Part shown: positions 43,656 to 55,895 of the stretch, in pieces
Position numbering within the stretch: position 1 is the first letter of the stretch
Layout of the letters: each line of letters opens with the position of its first letter
Assembly (NCBI GenBank): GCA_007922195.1
Contig: ML682007.1
Coordinates: 16,848,487-16,912,486 of the forward strand
From: Podocnemis expansa
Taxonomy: Eukaryota; Chordata; Testudines; Podocnemididae
Direction of reading: 5' to 3'
DNA: 64,000 nucleotides
Program-made: the position numbers and the translations under genes
The notes under the pieces: generated by a model
Databases searched by the model: none
The model's input: only the letters and a program-made list of their open reading frames with translations
Told to the model about the DNA's origin: nothing

Positions 43656-44650
43656 ATGACATGCCAGAAAATTATATACAGGAGCCAGACCTCCTGCAAC
43701 TAGAAGCCAGCCTAATTTCCCCAAAGGCTGATTCTCTAGCAATCTAACCATATCAGTCTGATTCTCTTCTGACCGGGGGGGGGGGGTACATTTTATCTTT
43801 GCGGTGTGCATTATGGAGTCTAAAAAAAAAAGAAAAAGAAAAACAGTGTGTCAGTTGGTCCATTGAGGACACTGGAACTACACATATTACACCTGCTAAA
43901 GATTTGGTTCACTATTTCTGGATGGAGGAGTGTGGCTGATTAGCTCAGGAAAGTGGCTATGTAAGATGAAAGCACTGAACCTGTTCAAACGCTGCACCCT
44001 GAGAGCCTTCCACTTCACTAACAAAGCTTGTTGCGAAACTGCCAATGTACTTCATCAGTCAGCTTACCAACTTAACAAGTTAGAGTTCTGGTTACAACAT
44101 CACTGTTTCTGATGCTGATGCCAAATGCAGAAAAAGACAGCTAGATTTTCACATCTGAAGATGAGTTTGCATTGTAGGCAATTAAACAGACCATCTTTTA
44201 ACTGGTAAACTAAGCAATTACTGCTTGGAAGCCACTGAAAGAGAATAAATATGGAACCCTGTCAGGCTAGGTAGAGTCATTATATTTTCAGAACGTTATC
44301 ATTTCTTTTAAAAGACTGTTGTCTTTATCACATAACGTTAACCGCCCTCCCCAACATGGTACTATTTATTCACGATTAAGTGCCAGCAAATCATCTCTTC
44401 AAAAGTCAATAGATTATGAAGTGAAAACCACAACAGGAGTTCTGACAGAGCCAAAATACCACAACGGCTAGGACAGATTACTGCAACACAACTGCTTCCC
44501 TTTTTAATTCCTTCTGGAATTCGAACAGAGGGTCTGATCCTGAAATATGCTGAGCCCCCAACTTCTACCTAAGACACTGAAAATCAGTGACATTCTGCAC
44601 CTTCTGGAGGTACTAAACATCTCACAGGATTAAGCCTGTTTACAGACACT
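43656..44650. other. unique sequence
   Basis: Holds a 12-G run (43775-43786). No gene or repeat is recognised. Confidence 0.4.
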
Positions 44651-45109
44651 AATTATGTCTCCACCTAAAATCTTAGTTCAACCTTGCTTACTCCGAAGTA
44701 AGTAGTTCAAAAGTTAGTTTGAACTAAGCACTTGTTTTAGTTTGAACTAACTACATTGTGCTAGTTTGAACTACATTTTGAAATAAATTCGAACTAAGCA
44801 GTTAGTTTGAACTATCCTTTTGAACTAACTAGTTCAAACTAAGCTTGGGGTAGTTCCAACTGAAAATCTTTTTAGGTCAAACTAGCCAAAGGCTAGTTTA
44901 GTCAGGGTTCACGTTAGTCCAGGCTAAACCTCCTTAGTCCGGACTATTTACATCCCCTCGCATTTAGTTTCTTTCCTTTCTGTACGTTCACCCATCTTCA
45001 AAGCATCTGAGGAAGTGGGATCTTCTCCCACGAAAGCTCATGCAAAAAATAAATCTGTTAGTCTTAAAGTGCCACACAACTCCTTGTTGTTTTAGTATAG
45101 ACATAGCCT
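44651..45109. mobile_element. palindromic MITE-like element (AGTTTGAACTAA type), interrupted
   Basis: Begins near AATTATGTCTCCACC and ends TATAGACATAGCC, the inverted termini of the family at 1989-2325. The interior carries the same AGTTTGAACTAA and TTAGTTTGAACT blocks. TAA lies on both sides. The right part is interrupted by a foldback element at 45002-45091, after which the last 18 bases of the MITE resume. Confidence 0.7.
45002..45091. mobile_element. foldback element half, nested in the MITE
   Basis: AGCATCTGAGGAAGTGGGAT, CTCCCACGAAAGCTCATGC, AAATAAATCTGTTAGTCTTA and AAGTGCCACACAACTCCTTG form the right half of the foldback family. It is followed directly by the MITE terminus. Confidence 0.75.
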
Positions 45110-47077
45110 AAGGGGCTTGACTGGATTTCACACAGCAAAACAATCAAAGTGCTTTCTAAGCCTTGGTGTAGTGACAGTGCATCACATGCTAAAACATTCT
45201 CACCCATCCAAGTTACTGCATGCACACACAAATGATACCTCGAAGCTTCCAGCACTACTATTGGGTAGATGTGGGTTTCAGATTTCCTATGAGCACGTTG
45301 CACCCTCCAAATTCAGCAGTGCAGATGGACCTGTAATGACCATATTAACTATTGAAATATGCATTACTGGAGAAAGTCCAGCATCAAAGTGAAATAAATA
45401 GATGGCCTGTCTGCTGATACTCACCAGCACAACACAAAAGAGGTGTAGCATATTAAAACAGATTCATCTTTCACTAAAATACATATTCATAGAATAAGCT
45501 ATACCGAGTGATTAATCAAATCTGTCAAGCCAGACACCTATTGAATCAGATATTTTTCCTGAAAGCTTCTGAATTTTCTTGCATGGACATAAGGAACAAA
45601 ATTCATCAAAACAAAACAAAGAAAAGTTCCTGGACAGGTGGTGATAAATAATTAGAGCTGTGCAAGTAATTGATTTAATTTATGTTCCCTCTTTTCTTGA
45701 CTAGCTTTTGATTTCCACAGATTTATTTTGTTTTATTTCTCATTCGCTGTCCAATTTCAATAGCTAATTCTGTCCGACTAGCAGGTTTGCATACGGTGTA
45801 CTGTGGACATTGGAAAATGTGAGCTATGATGTTTGCATTTTATTGGTTAGGCATGATTCTTGGAATTTGATTGCCCACGTGCATGCTACTGTTTATGAAG
45901 ACTTGTTTAAGTTAAAAAAAGATAGCTTCTAGTAAATTCCTTCATTAGGATGTTTGTGGGAAATTGAATGCACCATGTGTGTGACCAAAAAGAGGATTTA
46001 CAGTATTTGTTCAGTCCAATAAAGACCCAAACAGCATGAATGAAAACATGGTGGGCAGTGCTAAAGGACTTCAGGTCTTGAAACTGGATGCTCTTTTAGC
46101 TTATTTAGTGGATACTGAAGGAACATTCATAGATTTAAGAGATGAAAAGGTCATTTTGATAGTCTAGGCTGAATTACTGCAATACACTGGTGATAGAATT
46201 GGAGCAAGTGATTCCCACATCAAGTTCAGAAATTTTGGTTGAGTTTAGCATATAACTTTCAGAAAGACTTAAAGTGGTGGAGTATCCATCAGGACTCTAG
46301 GTAATTTAATCAATGCCTAGAATTGCACGTTATTTCAAGCCTAAATTTATCTACCTTCAACATCCTGTCATTAAATCTTGTTATGTCTTTGTGTGCTAGA
46401 TTAAAAAGTCATCTAACATCAGAAATATTCCTTTCACCGTGTTAATTCTTTATGGTGATCAAGTCACCTCTTAACTGATTCTTGGAAAAACTAATTGGAT
46501 CAAGATCTTTTAAGATAAGGACATTTTATAGTGTGTGAAAGAACAATACAAACCCAGATCACAGACATGTTAATCATTTCTCTGCACCTTCTTTTCTCAG
46601 TCACTGTGGAACAGATCATTGAAGGATCAAATGTGGCTTTACTGCAAACCTTGTATTTGGAGCAACAGGTAGCTGCAGTGGCTCAGTAGCATTCTGAGGA
46701 CTAGATTGTGACGTAAAAGAGTTGGATCTTCCTTACCCCTTCCACTCATTCAGTCAAGAAGGTACATAGTGGTCTTGGAAAGGCAGCCTTCTTTTCCATT
46801 ACTGTGCGGAGTGCAGGGAACTAAGGGTTTTACACTGCCTTACTCAATTCATTCCTAAAATTTGCTATTTTCAGAAGGGTTAAAAAAAGACTTGAAGCAA
46901 AACTATGAAAACTCTTTTGTGGGGTTTGGTTTTTTGGGGTGGGTTGTTTTTGTTTTGTTTTCTGAGGTAACAACAACAAATTCTTTGTGGAGTAGCAGTT
47001 TTTCTTTGGGGACTGTGAAAGCCAAATAAGTCTTTCCCAGTTTTCTCTTTGTTTAGGTTACTGGGGGAATATTAACA
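45110..47077. other. unique sequence
   Basis: Nothing recognised. A G/T-rich low-complexity stretch lies near 46918-46962. Confidence 0.4.
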
Positions 47078-47160
47078 GAGTCCTGTGGCGCTTCTAAAGA
47101 GTAACAAATTTATTTATGCATAAACTTTCATGGGAGAAAATTCCACTAATGCTGACCTTT
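47078..47160. mobile_element. foldback element, left half
   Basis: AGAGTCCTGTGGCGCTTCTA, AGAGTAACAAATTTATTTAT and AACTTTCATGGGAGAAAATT are the left arm of the foldback family. The right arm is missing. Confidence 0.7.
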
Positions 47161-48109
47161 TTTTTTTCATAAACAAAAGAAGAAAACTGACAGATGAGCC
47201 AAAATGATAAAGTGATGCTTAATGTGAGCATTAGTCAAACTCAAACTAAGGTCATGGTAAATATGAAGATATGGAGAGGGGATATTTATATTTCTAAAAT
47301 AAAACAGCTGTGTGCATTATGGACTGTGTGGGGGATGGAGGAACCTCCACTTCTTCATCATAGGCAGGATGTAGTATTCTTCCTTAACAATCATGAGGAA
47401 TAGTATATCATTTCCAAAACGAACACAAAAAAAAATATAGCACATAATGCTGTACAGAACTGTGCTAGAACAAAATGACAGTTTATGTAAATTTGGCCTG
47501 CTGGTATTTATTTCTGCTATAGGAGGAACAGAGATCTTTTCCTTTAAGTCTCATCGCCCTCAGCCTTACACTGGCAACTTTCTCTCTCTTTCCCTTAGCA
47601 TTCCTACTCTTCATCTGTTTTCTTCACCACCACAGCACTGTCTTCAAGTCCAATATAGTGGTTTAAGGCATTAACGTCTCCCTGATCACTGCCAAACACA
47701 TACTTCCACAATTTTTTGCTTCTAGGGGAAGTTGGTGACTCAGATATTTCACTTTTGCTACACACTGCCATTGTAGAACAAAAATTCATAGCAGAGTTTA
47801 TATAGTTAATAGGAAATATATTATTTGATCAATCATGTGTGAGAAAATCCAGAGCCTTCTGTGATATGGTTTATACTTAGCAAAAGACTATTATTTTCTT
47901 TCTCTTAGAGTCCATCTCATTTTTTCAGCAGTCTTTAGAAGAACCTCCTTGTGCAACAAATACTGATGCCAAGCAAAAAAGAATTTCAGAATATGAAATA
48001 GAAAATATTTCACATAATATAGCGGTGTATAAAAAGCAGATCTATCTTTTATTTGTATGTTGGGTAGAATCCTTAATTAGACAAAGCAGCATCAACAAAA
48101 AAATAAATA
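47161..48109. other. unique sequence
   Basis: Nothing recognised apart from A-rich and T-rich runs. Frames of 61-75 codons show no motif. Confidence 0.4.
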
Positions 48110-48656
48110 ATAGTTGTCATGGGATGCACATCCCTGCACCTCTAGGTTATGATCTAGGGAACTGTTCTGTTCACTTTTGCAGTATAACTGTGTGGTCAGT
48201 TATGCCATGCAAGCTTTAAATTTGAATTCTCTGCTATATGGTTATGATATCACGGTTCCTCCAGCATCATGTAAGTGTGCATGTGCGAAGCAGGTTACAC
48301 AACTCAGAGGGGAGGGGGACAAACAGAACTCTCTTCCAGCAGCATGTCAGCAATCAAGGCAGCAAACACGAACCTGACAGAGAGAACAAAGGCTATGTAA
48401 ATTGAAGTCCCTGGCTCAGATGAGACAAAGGGATCACTTTCCCCCACAAAGGGGTGGGGAGCTGAGAGGAGACTGAAAAGAAAGACAGACACTTGGGACT
48501 GCTCCAGGCTTTTTTGCCAGACTGTCTGTCTTGAAACATCTACAAGAAGAATTGGGCCCCATCTAGGTATAGGCACGGAACAGCTGAAAACCATAACAGT
48601 CGGACCCAAGTGGTGAGATGACCATAACTGTTGTAGTGTTAGTAAAACAGTATGCA

Positions 48657-48665
48657 TTTTATACC
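48657..48665 (+). promoter_or_regulatory. TATA-like box of the solo LTR
   Basis: TTTTATACC, placed about 95 bases upstream of AATAAA, as expected for the U3/R boundary of an LTR. Confidence 0.4.
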
Positions 48666-48753
48666 TTTTATTTACCGGTGGTCACTGCTGATTCCTTTAC
48701 TAAATGCTTGTGCACTGATTTGCTATATACTCCCTTAAAATCAAATGCTAATC

Positions 48754-48759
48754 AATAAA
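48754..48759 (+). terminator. polyadenylation signal of the solo LTR
   Basis: AATAAA inside the LTR, downstream of the TATA-like box. The same segment appears inverted in the copy at 3828-4931. Confidence 0.5.
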
Positions 48760-49428
48760 CTAGTGTTTGTTTTACCTAAAGCTGTGTGGACTTTAGGGGG
48801 GTGTGAATGAGGAAGGCTGGTCCAATCCTTTTCATTGTTAAATGGACAAACGTCTGCTCTAGAAGTTGAGAGGGTCTGCCAGTCTCTGTAGGATGGGGGT
48901 TTCTGTGTGAGGTTTGGGGACTGAGGGTACTCATGTGAGAAATGCTCCTTCGGCACATAGTGGATGCATACCCACTGCCTGGAACCCATTACAGTCAGGA
49001 GGTTGGTATGGTCTGACTCAGGTGTGAGGAGTCACCTGGCAAAGTGGGGTAAGTCAGGAATCAGGAGTGGTGATGGGGGGGGGGTCACAGCAGCACACAG
49101 GACCGGAACCAGGGAGCAGTCTATCACAATAGTACTTGAGTAACCTATACAATTTTAAACAAGGTTACTTATTCTCTGCCTTCTTCCGATTTGAATTCAC
49201 TCATTTGCAATTTCTGTGCAAGAGTGCGTAAGATTTGAAATAACTATTCAGCCACGTCAGAATTGCAATTATAAGCATTATTACTAGATCCCCATCCCAA
49301 AAATATTTTCAAAACTTAATATTCTTTTACCACCCTGAATTGGAACAGTAAGTCAAAATCTAGAACACTGTTCTGAATAAAAAGCTAAAAAAAGTATATT
49401 TGGGTCAATCAAAATTTTTAGACAATCA

Positions 49429-49528
49429 AGCATCTGATGAAGTGAGATTTTTCTCTCATGAAAGCTCATGTGATGAATAAATTTTTTAGTCCTTAGAAGT
49501 GCCACAGGACTCCTTGTTTGTTTTGCTG
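49429..49528. mobile_element. foldback element, right half
   Basis: AAGCATCTGATGAAGTGAGA, CTCATGAAAGCTCATGTGAT, AAATTTTTTAGTCCTTAGAA and GTGCCACAGGACTCCTTGTT, ending TTTGCTGAA. The left arm is missing. Confidence 0.75.
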
Positions 49529-49533
49529 AATTT

Positions 49534-50173
49534 TGGAATTTACGCCAAAGTGCACCAGTTGAATCAGTGTAGCTCCAACTTTGGAATTTGTTTAGATGGA
49601 CCTTTCTACCCTCTCTCTGTATTTATTTCAGAGAATTTAACTTGCAATTTGAACAGAAGCCCTTTAAAATGTGAAGGAAGAATTTGCTCATTTAAAAAAA
49701 AAGTTGAAATGAGGTATTCTGACAATTTTGAACTTTTTATTTCAAAACCAATTGAGGCTAGAGATTTATCCAAACTTGAGTCCGTTTTATGAGTAGTTTC
49801 ATTCTCAACAAATCAGTATTTTTTGATGGAAAAAACATTTTGTCCAATAATTCCTACCCAGTGCTAGTTATCAGAAAAAGCTCCTGGGGATGAGTACTTA
49901 GACCAGGAGAATAGCTCTAGCCCTTGTTTTCAAGAGAGAATAGGTATGCAGGCATGGCACTCATTTGGCGCTATTCTGAACAGCCTAGAAATCACCACTA
50001 TGTTTGATATGTCATTCTATGTGACATCCAGAGAAAAACAAGCATTTAAATTGAAAATTGTTACATACATGAAATAGTGTAAAACAACATTCAAATGTAC
50101 ACACACATGTGCATACACACAACCATTATAACAGTAGAAAGAGAAGGGTGTACACGTGATAGCCATAGGAAGG

Positions 50174-50213
<40 letters not shown>

Positions 50214-52448
50214 CCTGTCCATTACCTCTATATTATTTTAATAATGTTTCAGTTTTTATTTTATGAGACCTTGCATCTGATTCAAAATTAAAGTCAAAAG
50301 CATTACCTCTTCCAGCTACTATATGGAAAGGTCTACTGCAGAATAATGGAACTTCACTGAATTAGCCAGAAGAATTTGATTTCTGAAAAGATGTCAACCT
50401 AAGCATCTCACAGCAAGCAAGATCAGGTTTGCCACATGAAACTGAAAATGTATCTATCCCAGTAAAAGTAGTCTCTCTTTCCCAATCTTCCCCTGTTGAA
50501 GTCAATGTCTTTCCATAATGTCCAATTAGTTTTAAGGACCCAGTGAACTCAGTGGCAACATGACTGGATCTTTAGCAACTGCACATTGCAACTATGTAGC
50601 TCGCTACCATCTCTATGTAAGAAGAGTTTGGTTCCTGTACTCTGGCTAAGACAGCAATTAGTACAAAGGGAACTGAGCATGCTAATTTTTGTTCTGTATT
50701 TGCACTCTGTTTTGTAGTATTCCACTCCAGTTATAGTACAGATCATCATGATTAAATCAGTCAGCAGTAGCTCAAAGCCACCACTGGTTATCTTTCTGCC
50801 CTGATAAGCAAGGATCTCCAAATATACAGGCTTTGGAACAAATTCGCCCTGGGTCACTTGCTTTGCTAGCAAGGACACTGCAGTATTTTTAACAATATGT
50901 TTTGTTTTGGGAGGTCAGTGCTTCTTGCCTCAGCATTTATTTTCTAACTACAAGATCTAGGTAAATGTTTTAAAAACCCCAAGCCATCCGACTCTGCTTT
51001 ACACAGCTCTTGTAAATAACCAATTTCCTGCTCAATCTTTAGAGGGAAACATCCAATAACTTCCATGGATGAAACAGAATAAAAGTCAAGCTTTTTTGTT
51101 GTTTGAGAAAATAAGTGAAGAATCAGCAAAGATTATTTTAAAGGGGATTTAAAGTGATATCTGTTTCTACATATGCTTCCACCATAAAGTCCTTTTTTAA
51201 CAGCTGTTTTGCAGACAAAATGAATGCTGTTGAACTGTTTTGGATTTGTATTGTCAGCTGTATGCTTCTGATTGTGTGTCTAGAACCATTATATATATTC
51301 CAGTAGCCCTCTCCTAAAAAACACAAGTCTCAGGAGGGGAAGTTCTGTTACTGCAATTAAAACAAGTTTCAGTCAGAATCATAACGGAGCATCTCAGAAT
51401 CTCCTAACGGCAGTATTCTTTTATCATCTTCTCTAGAATGTTACTTGAATAGAATGGAATAGCTTTCCCTATTCAATTCAACGCATGCAAGTTCAAGTAT
51501 CATGGACTATTACACACCGTTTTCCTACGGCCAAGTTCAGCTGGAAGATTCTCGACAATGATTTGCATTGGGAAAATTCATATTTCCTTCTGTATCTATA
51601 CTCCAAGACCAGTTGAGTGTATAATTAATAATGGGTAACTTGTTCCATGATTATTGACTTTATTTATTATTATCAGGACATATTCATAGAGAGAAATGGG
51701 ATTTTTCACCAACTGGTTTTGTTATTTGAAATTATTAGCTGGAATTTCATCCAAAAAATCTGGCTGCATTGTTGATGTATGAGCAGCTCATTCTGAGCAT
51801 AAAAGATTTAAAATTCAAGCTTTTTTGTCTGGATATATATAGTTCACTTGGAATAGTTCTGTCCTCCTGAATGGGTGAGAATAAAATTTAGAATCAGATT
51901 TTTAGAACAAATACTCATGCTTACAAACTTTAGCTTCTGCAAGCATTTTATCATTTAACCCTGGTTGCCACTAGAATGCTGGGCTAACATGAACTTTATT
52001 CTTTGTTTCTACCAGAAGTGTCAAGTAGCCTTTTGGCTAACTGCATCTGATTTTTACAAGTGGCCTCCAATGTATGGTTTCATTTTTGCACAAGTTTAAT
52101 TTTACGGCATTTAGATACCTGAATGACCAGACTGTGGTTGTATCACATAGATGCCCAAATACTAAGACAGCATCTCTCATCAGTCAAATAGCACTTAGAT
52201 GGGCTGACAATGCTGATACAATACCAGAAAACAAGATGAGCTCTTTTAGTAATCTGAGCCTATGTATTTCAGAATTATTTCAATATTATAAAGCTATTTT
52301 CTTAACACATGAGAAAAATAATGTACAATACTCTTCCTTTTGCATAGTTACAGCACAGACGTCTATCATGCCTATTTAATTCTAAACAACTACACCTTCT
52401 GTATTCTTTCTGCCAGCTAATTATGGCATCCTACAACAGACTTAAGTC
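49534..52448. other. mainly unique sequence
   Basis: Contains an AC microsatellite (50179-50210). No coding frame carries a recognisable motif. Confidence 0.4.
50179..50210. repeat. (AC)16 microsatellite
   Basis: An uninterrupted AC dinucleotide run of about 32 bases. Confidence 0.95.
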
Positions 52449-52596
52449 AAGATTTTTAAAAATGACTCGTGAAATTTGGGTGTCCAACTTGAAATACCTC
52501 CAAAGAGTCTGACTTTTAAGAGGTTGGGTGGTCAATTACAAACAGGGCACTTAAAAACAGAAGTTCCCAAATTCAGGAGTCACTTTTGAAAATCTT
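52449..52596. repeat. palindromic repeat with AAGATTTTTAAAAATGACTC arms
   Basis: The left arm AAGATTTTTAAAAATGACTC then GTGAAATTTGGG is mirrored on the right by CCCAAATTCAGGAGTCAC and TTTTGAAAATCTT, about 32 bases each. It resembles the nested palindrome at 15403-15481. Confidence 0.65.
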
Positions 52597-52789
52597 GGCT
52601 ATAACAACTAAGACCCAGCTCATGCAGTGAAATGTTTATGGATGCAGAGACCCATACTCATGAAGGTCACTTTGGGATGGGGCCTAAGCAATTACTAGTC
52701 CTTCCAGTATGCAGTGCGAATATTAAACTTTCTTTAAAATGAACTTCCTCCTGAAAGCAATACTAGTTTTATTACGTATGGCCTTAGAG

Positions 52790-53009
52790 CAGAGGTGTGC
52801 ACATGGGGTGGTAGAGAAGCGGGGGCATTGATACAACAATAATCATTGGGTGACAGAACTTCTCCAGCCCTGGGCCTACAATTGGGGTGGGGGTGAAGCA
52901 AGCTCCTCCCAGAGTCAAGGGAGAGGGGAAAGTAAGCTTCTCCCAAGAAAGAGCACAGCATGTGTTCCTCCAAAAGGGGTCAAATTTTAAATCCCTGTAC
53001 AAAGTCCGG
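52790..53009. mobile_element. probable hAT-type element with eroded right end
   Basis: The left end CAGAGGTGTGCAC is typical of hAT. GGCCTTAGA occurs just before (52780-52788) and at the right edge (53008-53016), a target-duplication-like direct repeat. The right inverted terminus is poorly preserved. Confidence 0.5.
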
Positions 53010-53016
53010 CCTTAGA

Positions 53017-53420
53017 ACATTATATATGCTTTGATATAACGTGGAATAATTCTGCAATATTACAAAGGCCACATTCTGAAGTATGTGCCGATATACTGTA
53101 TGAAATAACACATTTCAGAGACAAAGCTTCAGAGAGTAAAAAAAGGCATCCTGGTCCATATATTTGGTCCTATCTCCCTCCACCCATCCTTCCCACTGTT
53201 TGACTTGCCAAAATAATAGCTAGACATAACATTTTGACCTGGTTAAATGCTCTTTTATCATGAGGTAGGTGTAGTAACACTTTTTAACAAAAAGTTAATT
53301 AGCTGTCACTCATGTATATCCATTTTTTGTTTTGCATAATAGTTTTTGATAGCCTTCACTCTTCTCTTCATAGTCAGGCTTTCCTTAATTGGCTTGGTAA
53401 TGATGTTAATATTCTTAGCA
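53017..53420. other. unique sequence
   Basis: Nothing recognised before the solo LTR. Confidence 0.4.
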
Positions 53421-53588
53421 CCTCTGTTAAAATAAAATTTTTGGACCCCCAGGGAGTACCCCTGGGCAAATCTTGGGTCCAGGAAGTTCATGCCCACCTT
53501 CGGATATCTTTATCACTCCGTCACCTGTATTCGTCTAAGAGGGAAGGTCACTCCAGCAGAGGCAGATGCTTAAATTCGAGTGTAACCA

Positions 53589-53594
53589 TTTATT
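53589..53594 (-). terminator. polyadenylation signal of the CpG-rich LTR
   Basis: TTTATT on the plus strand, so AATAAA on the LTR strand, about 165 bases from the LTR 3' end. Confidence 0.45.
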
Positions 53595-54274
53595 AAGGGA
53601 AATAAACACATCCCAAACGAAGATTGAACACCGTCAGAAATAACACAAGTACATATAACACATCATAAACAAAACAAGATTTAACAAGATCCCCCTTTGA
53701 GACCCCTCCTGGATCCTAGGGATCCTTTGCCCTTAGCAACCTTTGCCCAATGAACCTGGATACGTTCCAGTCCCAAGTCTGCCCACCAAACACAGGGAGA
53801 CTCCCCTGGTTTCCCTTCTTACACTCCAGCCTTTGGGGTGCTTGGCCCTCAAATACCCCTATTTACTGTTGGTCTTCGGCTGGATTATGCCGCAGGTCCG
53901 ACACCCATGCTGCCGATCCCTCGGAGTCCTTGATCTCTGGATCCCAGTTTGGCCTGTCTACTTCGAGGCGCTGGTGCCCCCAGGGTCCTGTAATTACAGT
54001 CTTTCGCCCCTTAACAAAGTCCAATTAGACAGGGCAGCTTCTCAATGTCAGTCCCAGCCTCTGCCTGCTTCCGGGACTTCCTGAAGTGGGTCCTCTTCAG
54101 CCTTCCACCCAGGGGCTGGTGTCCAAGTCTCCGAACCCCGGGATCAGAGGCTCGGGCAGGCTCAGTTCCCAGCTCCTCAGGGAGGCTATTCTCCGATTCT
54201 CCGCTGGATTCCAGTTCGAAGATCTTTGCACACTCACTCCTAACGCGGATCTCCCCCAAACCTGGCAGGGAAAC

Positions 54275-54301
54275 CCCTTAAAACCGAACCCCCTGGCCAA
54301 T
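54275..54301 (-). promoter_or_regulatory. CCAAT-type and TATA-like promoter elements of the CpG-rich LTR
   Basis: On the LTR strand ATTGGCC is followed within about 20 bases by GGTTTTAAGGGG, a spacing typical of retroviral U3 promoters. Confidence 0.4.
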
Positions 54302-54719
54302 CAGAGGGGCCCGTTGCGCGTCCCTTGCTTCGCGCCCTTTTTGTCACGAGGTACCTGAAAGTTCGAGAGGCTTCTCTCCCTTGCTAGCTGGCAGCTCAGG
54401 AAAGTTCCCGCCTGCTTCTCCCCTCAGGCCAGAGCTGTTACTAGGCTGACTGCCAAAGTCCTCCGGTGGTTACTTAGTGTAACCCTGTTCACAAACCCCA
54501 AACCCGTAGCCTACGCAAACTTCTTAGCCCACTCAGCCTCTGCTGGGGAGGCGCTGTACAATGTTTTAACAGCGGATAATAACACACAATACATTTCTCA
54601 TCATCATCATTACGGAAATTCTCCCAACACCTCCAGGTGTTGGATTTGTTAGTTTCCCCTTCAAAAATAAATGGCAGCAAATATTTAATGATGGGCTTTT
54701 CATTCCATTAGAGAAAAGT

Positions 54720-55000
54720 ATAACAGGATCCAATGGCTGGAAGATGAAGCTAGACAAATTCAGACTGGAAATAAGACATAATTTTTTAACAATGAGTGTA
54801 ATTTACTGTCAGAACACTTTACCAAAGGTCAGAGTGGATTTCCTATCACTGGCAGATTTTAAATCAAGATTGGATTTTTGTTTTAAAAAAATGTGCTCAA
54901 GGATAATTTTTCAGGGAAGTTCCATAGCCGGTGCTATGAAGGAGGTCAGATTAGATTGTAATAATGGTCCCTTCTGGCCTTGACATCTATGAATCTCTGA
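54720..55000 (+). mobile_element. CR1 LINE 3' end
   Basis: GATGAAGCTAGACAAATTCA, GACTGGAAATAAGACATAAT, TTTCCTATCACTGGCAGATT, AAGGAGGTCAGATTAGATTG and GGTCCCTTCTGGCCTTGACA are the successive blocks of the CR1 ORF2 end and 3' tail. A frame at 54744-54983 reads KLDKFRLEIRHNFLT, the ORF2 C-terminus, before breaking down. It finishes with ATCTATGAATCTCTGA tail repeats. Confidence 0.85.
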
Positions 55001-55887
55001 AGAGAAGCAAATGTAAGGCTATAAAACTCTTCTGATAGATTCTGCTTGAAAGCTGTTTTTCTAAAAGGGAAAATTAAAGAAACAGAAATGAGTGAAGAGT
55101 GAATGGATTTGGTTTAACTGGATAGACGAATAATGCGTATTGGCTATTATTAATGGCTTAAACCCATTGTGTGGTTTAATCCTGAAAATGTGCATAAGAC
55201 AGGAATTCTAAGTCATCATGAGAAATCTGTAAGTAAATAATTCTGAGAATTGGTTTTAAGTTTTGCAAGTGGAACCTTGAGACTGATGTGTTTCTCTGTT
55301 CAACAGGGGGTCTTTGTGAACTCATAATTATACTGCATCTCAAAGGTAGTTGCATCATGCTGAAAAACTATAATGGAGAGCTTTGCTAATATAGAATTAC
55401 TGTCACATTGACTTACCCGGAGCCCTTCAATTGTTTGTTAAGCAGGTTATTATTAAATTATTATGATTAATAATGGTGTTTATTATGTTAATGTCTAAGA
55501 TCCAATCAAGAATGGTGCCATTGTGCCAGGCACTGCACAAACACAGAGTTGTAGGCAGGTTGTGTCTCTAAGAGCTGTCAATCCAGAGAGGAAGTGGTAT
55601 AACACACAAGCAAAGTGAACACTGGGATAGCAGCTGATGTCATGTTAATTCCTTGATTTTATTTGAAAAGGAAAGGGTGAGCGGGTACAAGATAAGGGAA
55701 AACAATTAAGAAGTGCTGGTGTAGAGTGAAGATGAGATGAAGAGGCTGTGAGGGCAAAAGAGGGAACGGGTTTTATTCCAAGCCCCAATGCTTTGTTGGC
55801 ATCTGCCTAAACTCTTCATCTTCCAAGCACTTTCCAAACCTAAATTAAGAATTATTATATCTCTCTGAGATATATAACATTTTCTTA
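55001..55887. other. unique sequence with one old repeat fragment
   Basis: GTGCCAGGCACTGCACAAAC followed by CTAAGAGCTGTCAATCC near 55525-55585 belongs to an old amniote repeat I cannot name. The rest is unrecognised. Confidence 0.35.
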
Positions 55888-55895
55888 CTTTAGAG

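Larger units (their letters stand above)
48115..49128 (+). mobile_element. solo LTR, family A, plus strand
   Basis: Starts TGTCATGGGATGCAC and ends CTATCACA. ATAGT flanks both sides without mismatch (48110-48114 and 49129-49133), a 5-bp target duplication. A TATA-like TTTTATACC lies at 48657-48665 and a polyadenylation signal AATAAA at 48754-48759, giving a plausible R region of about 100 bases. It matches the minus-strand copy at 3828-4931. No second LTR or internal genes are present. The 117-codon antisense frame (48304-48657) is incidental. Confidence 0.88.
53425..54629 (-). mobile_element. solo LTR of a different, CpG-rich endogenous retrovirus family, minus strand
   Basis: On the minus strand it begins TGTTGGGAG and ends TTTTAACA. 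CCTC lies immediately outside both ends on the plus strand (53421-53424 and 54630-54633), a 4-bp target duplication as made by gammaretrovirus-like elements. A CCAAT-type box (ATTGG on minus, 54297-54301) and a TATA-like TTTTAAG (about 54277-54283) precede a polyadenylation signal (AATAAA on minus, 53589-53594). It keeps roughly 40 CpGs by my count, so it looks younger than its neighbours. No viral genes are present. Overlapping frames of up to 113 codons are incidental. Confidence 0.8.

Noticed and set aside
3828..49128. The two family-A LTRs as ends of one provirus
   Set aside because: They are in opposite orientation, 43 kb apart, and each has its own distinct target duplication.
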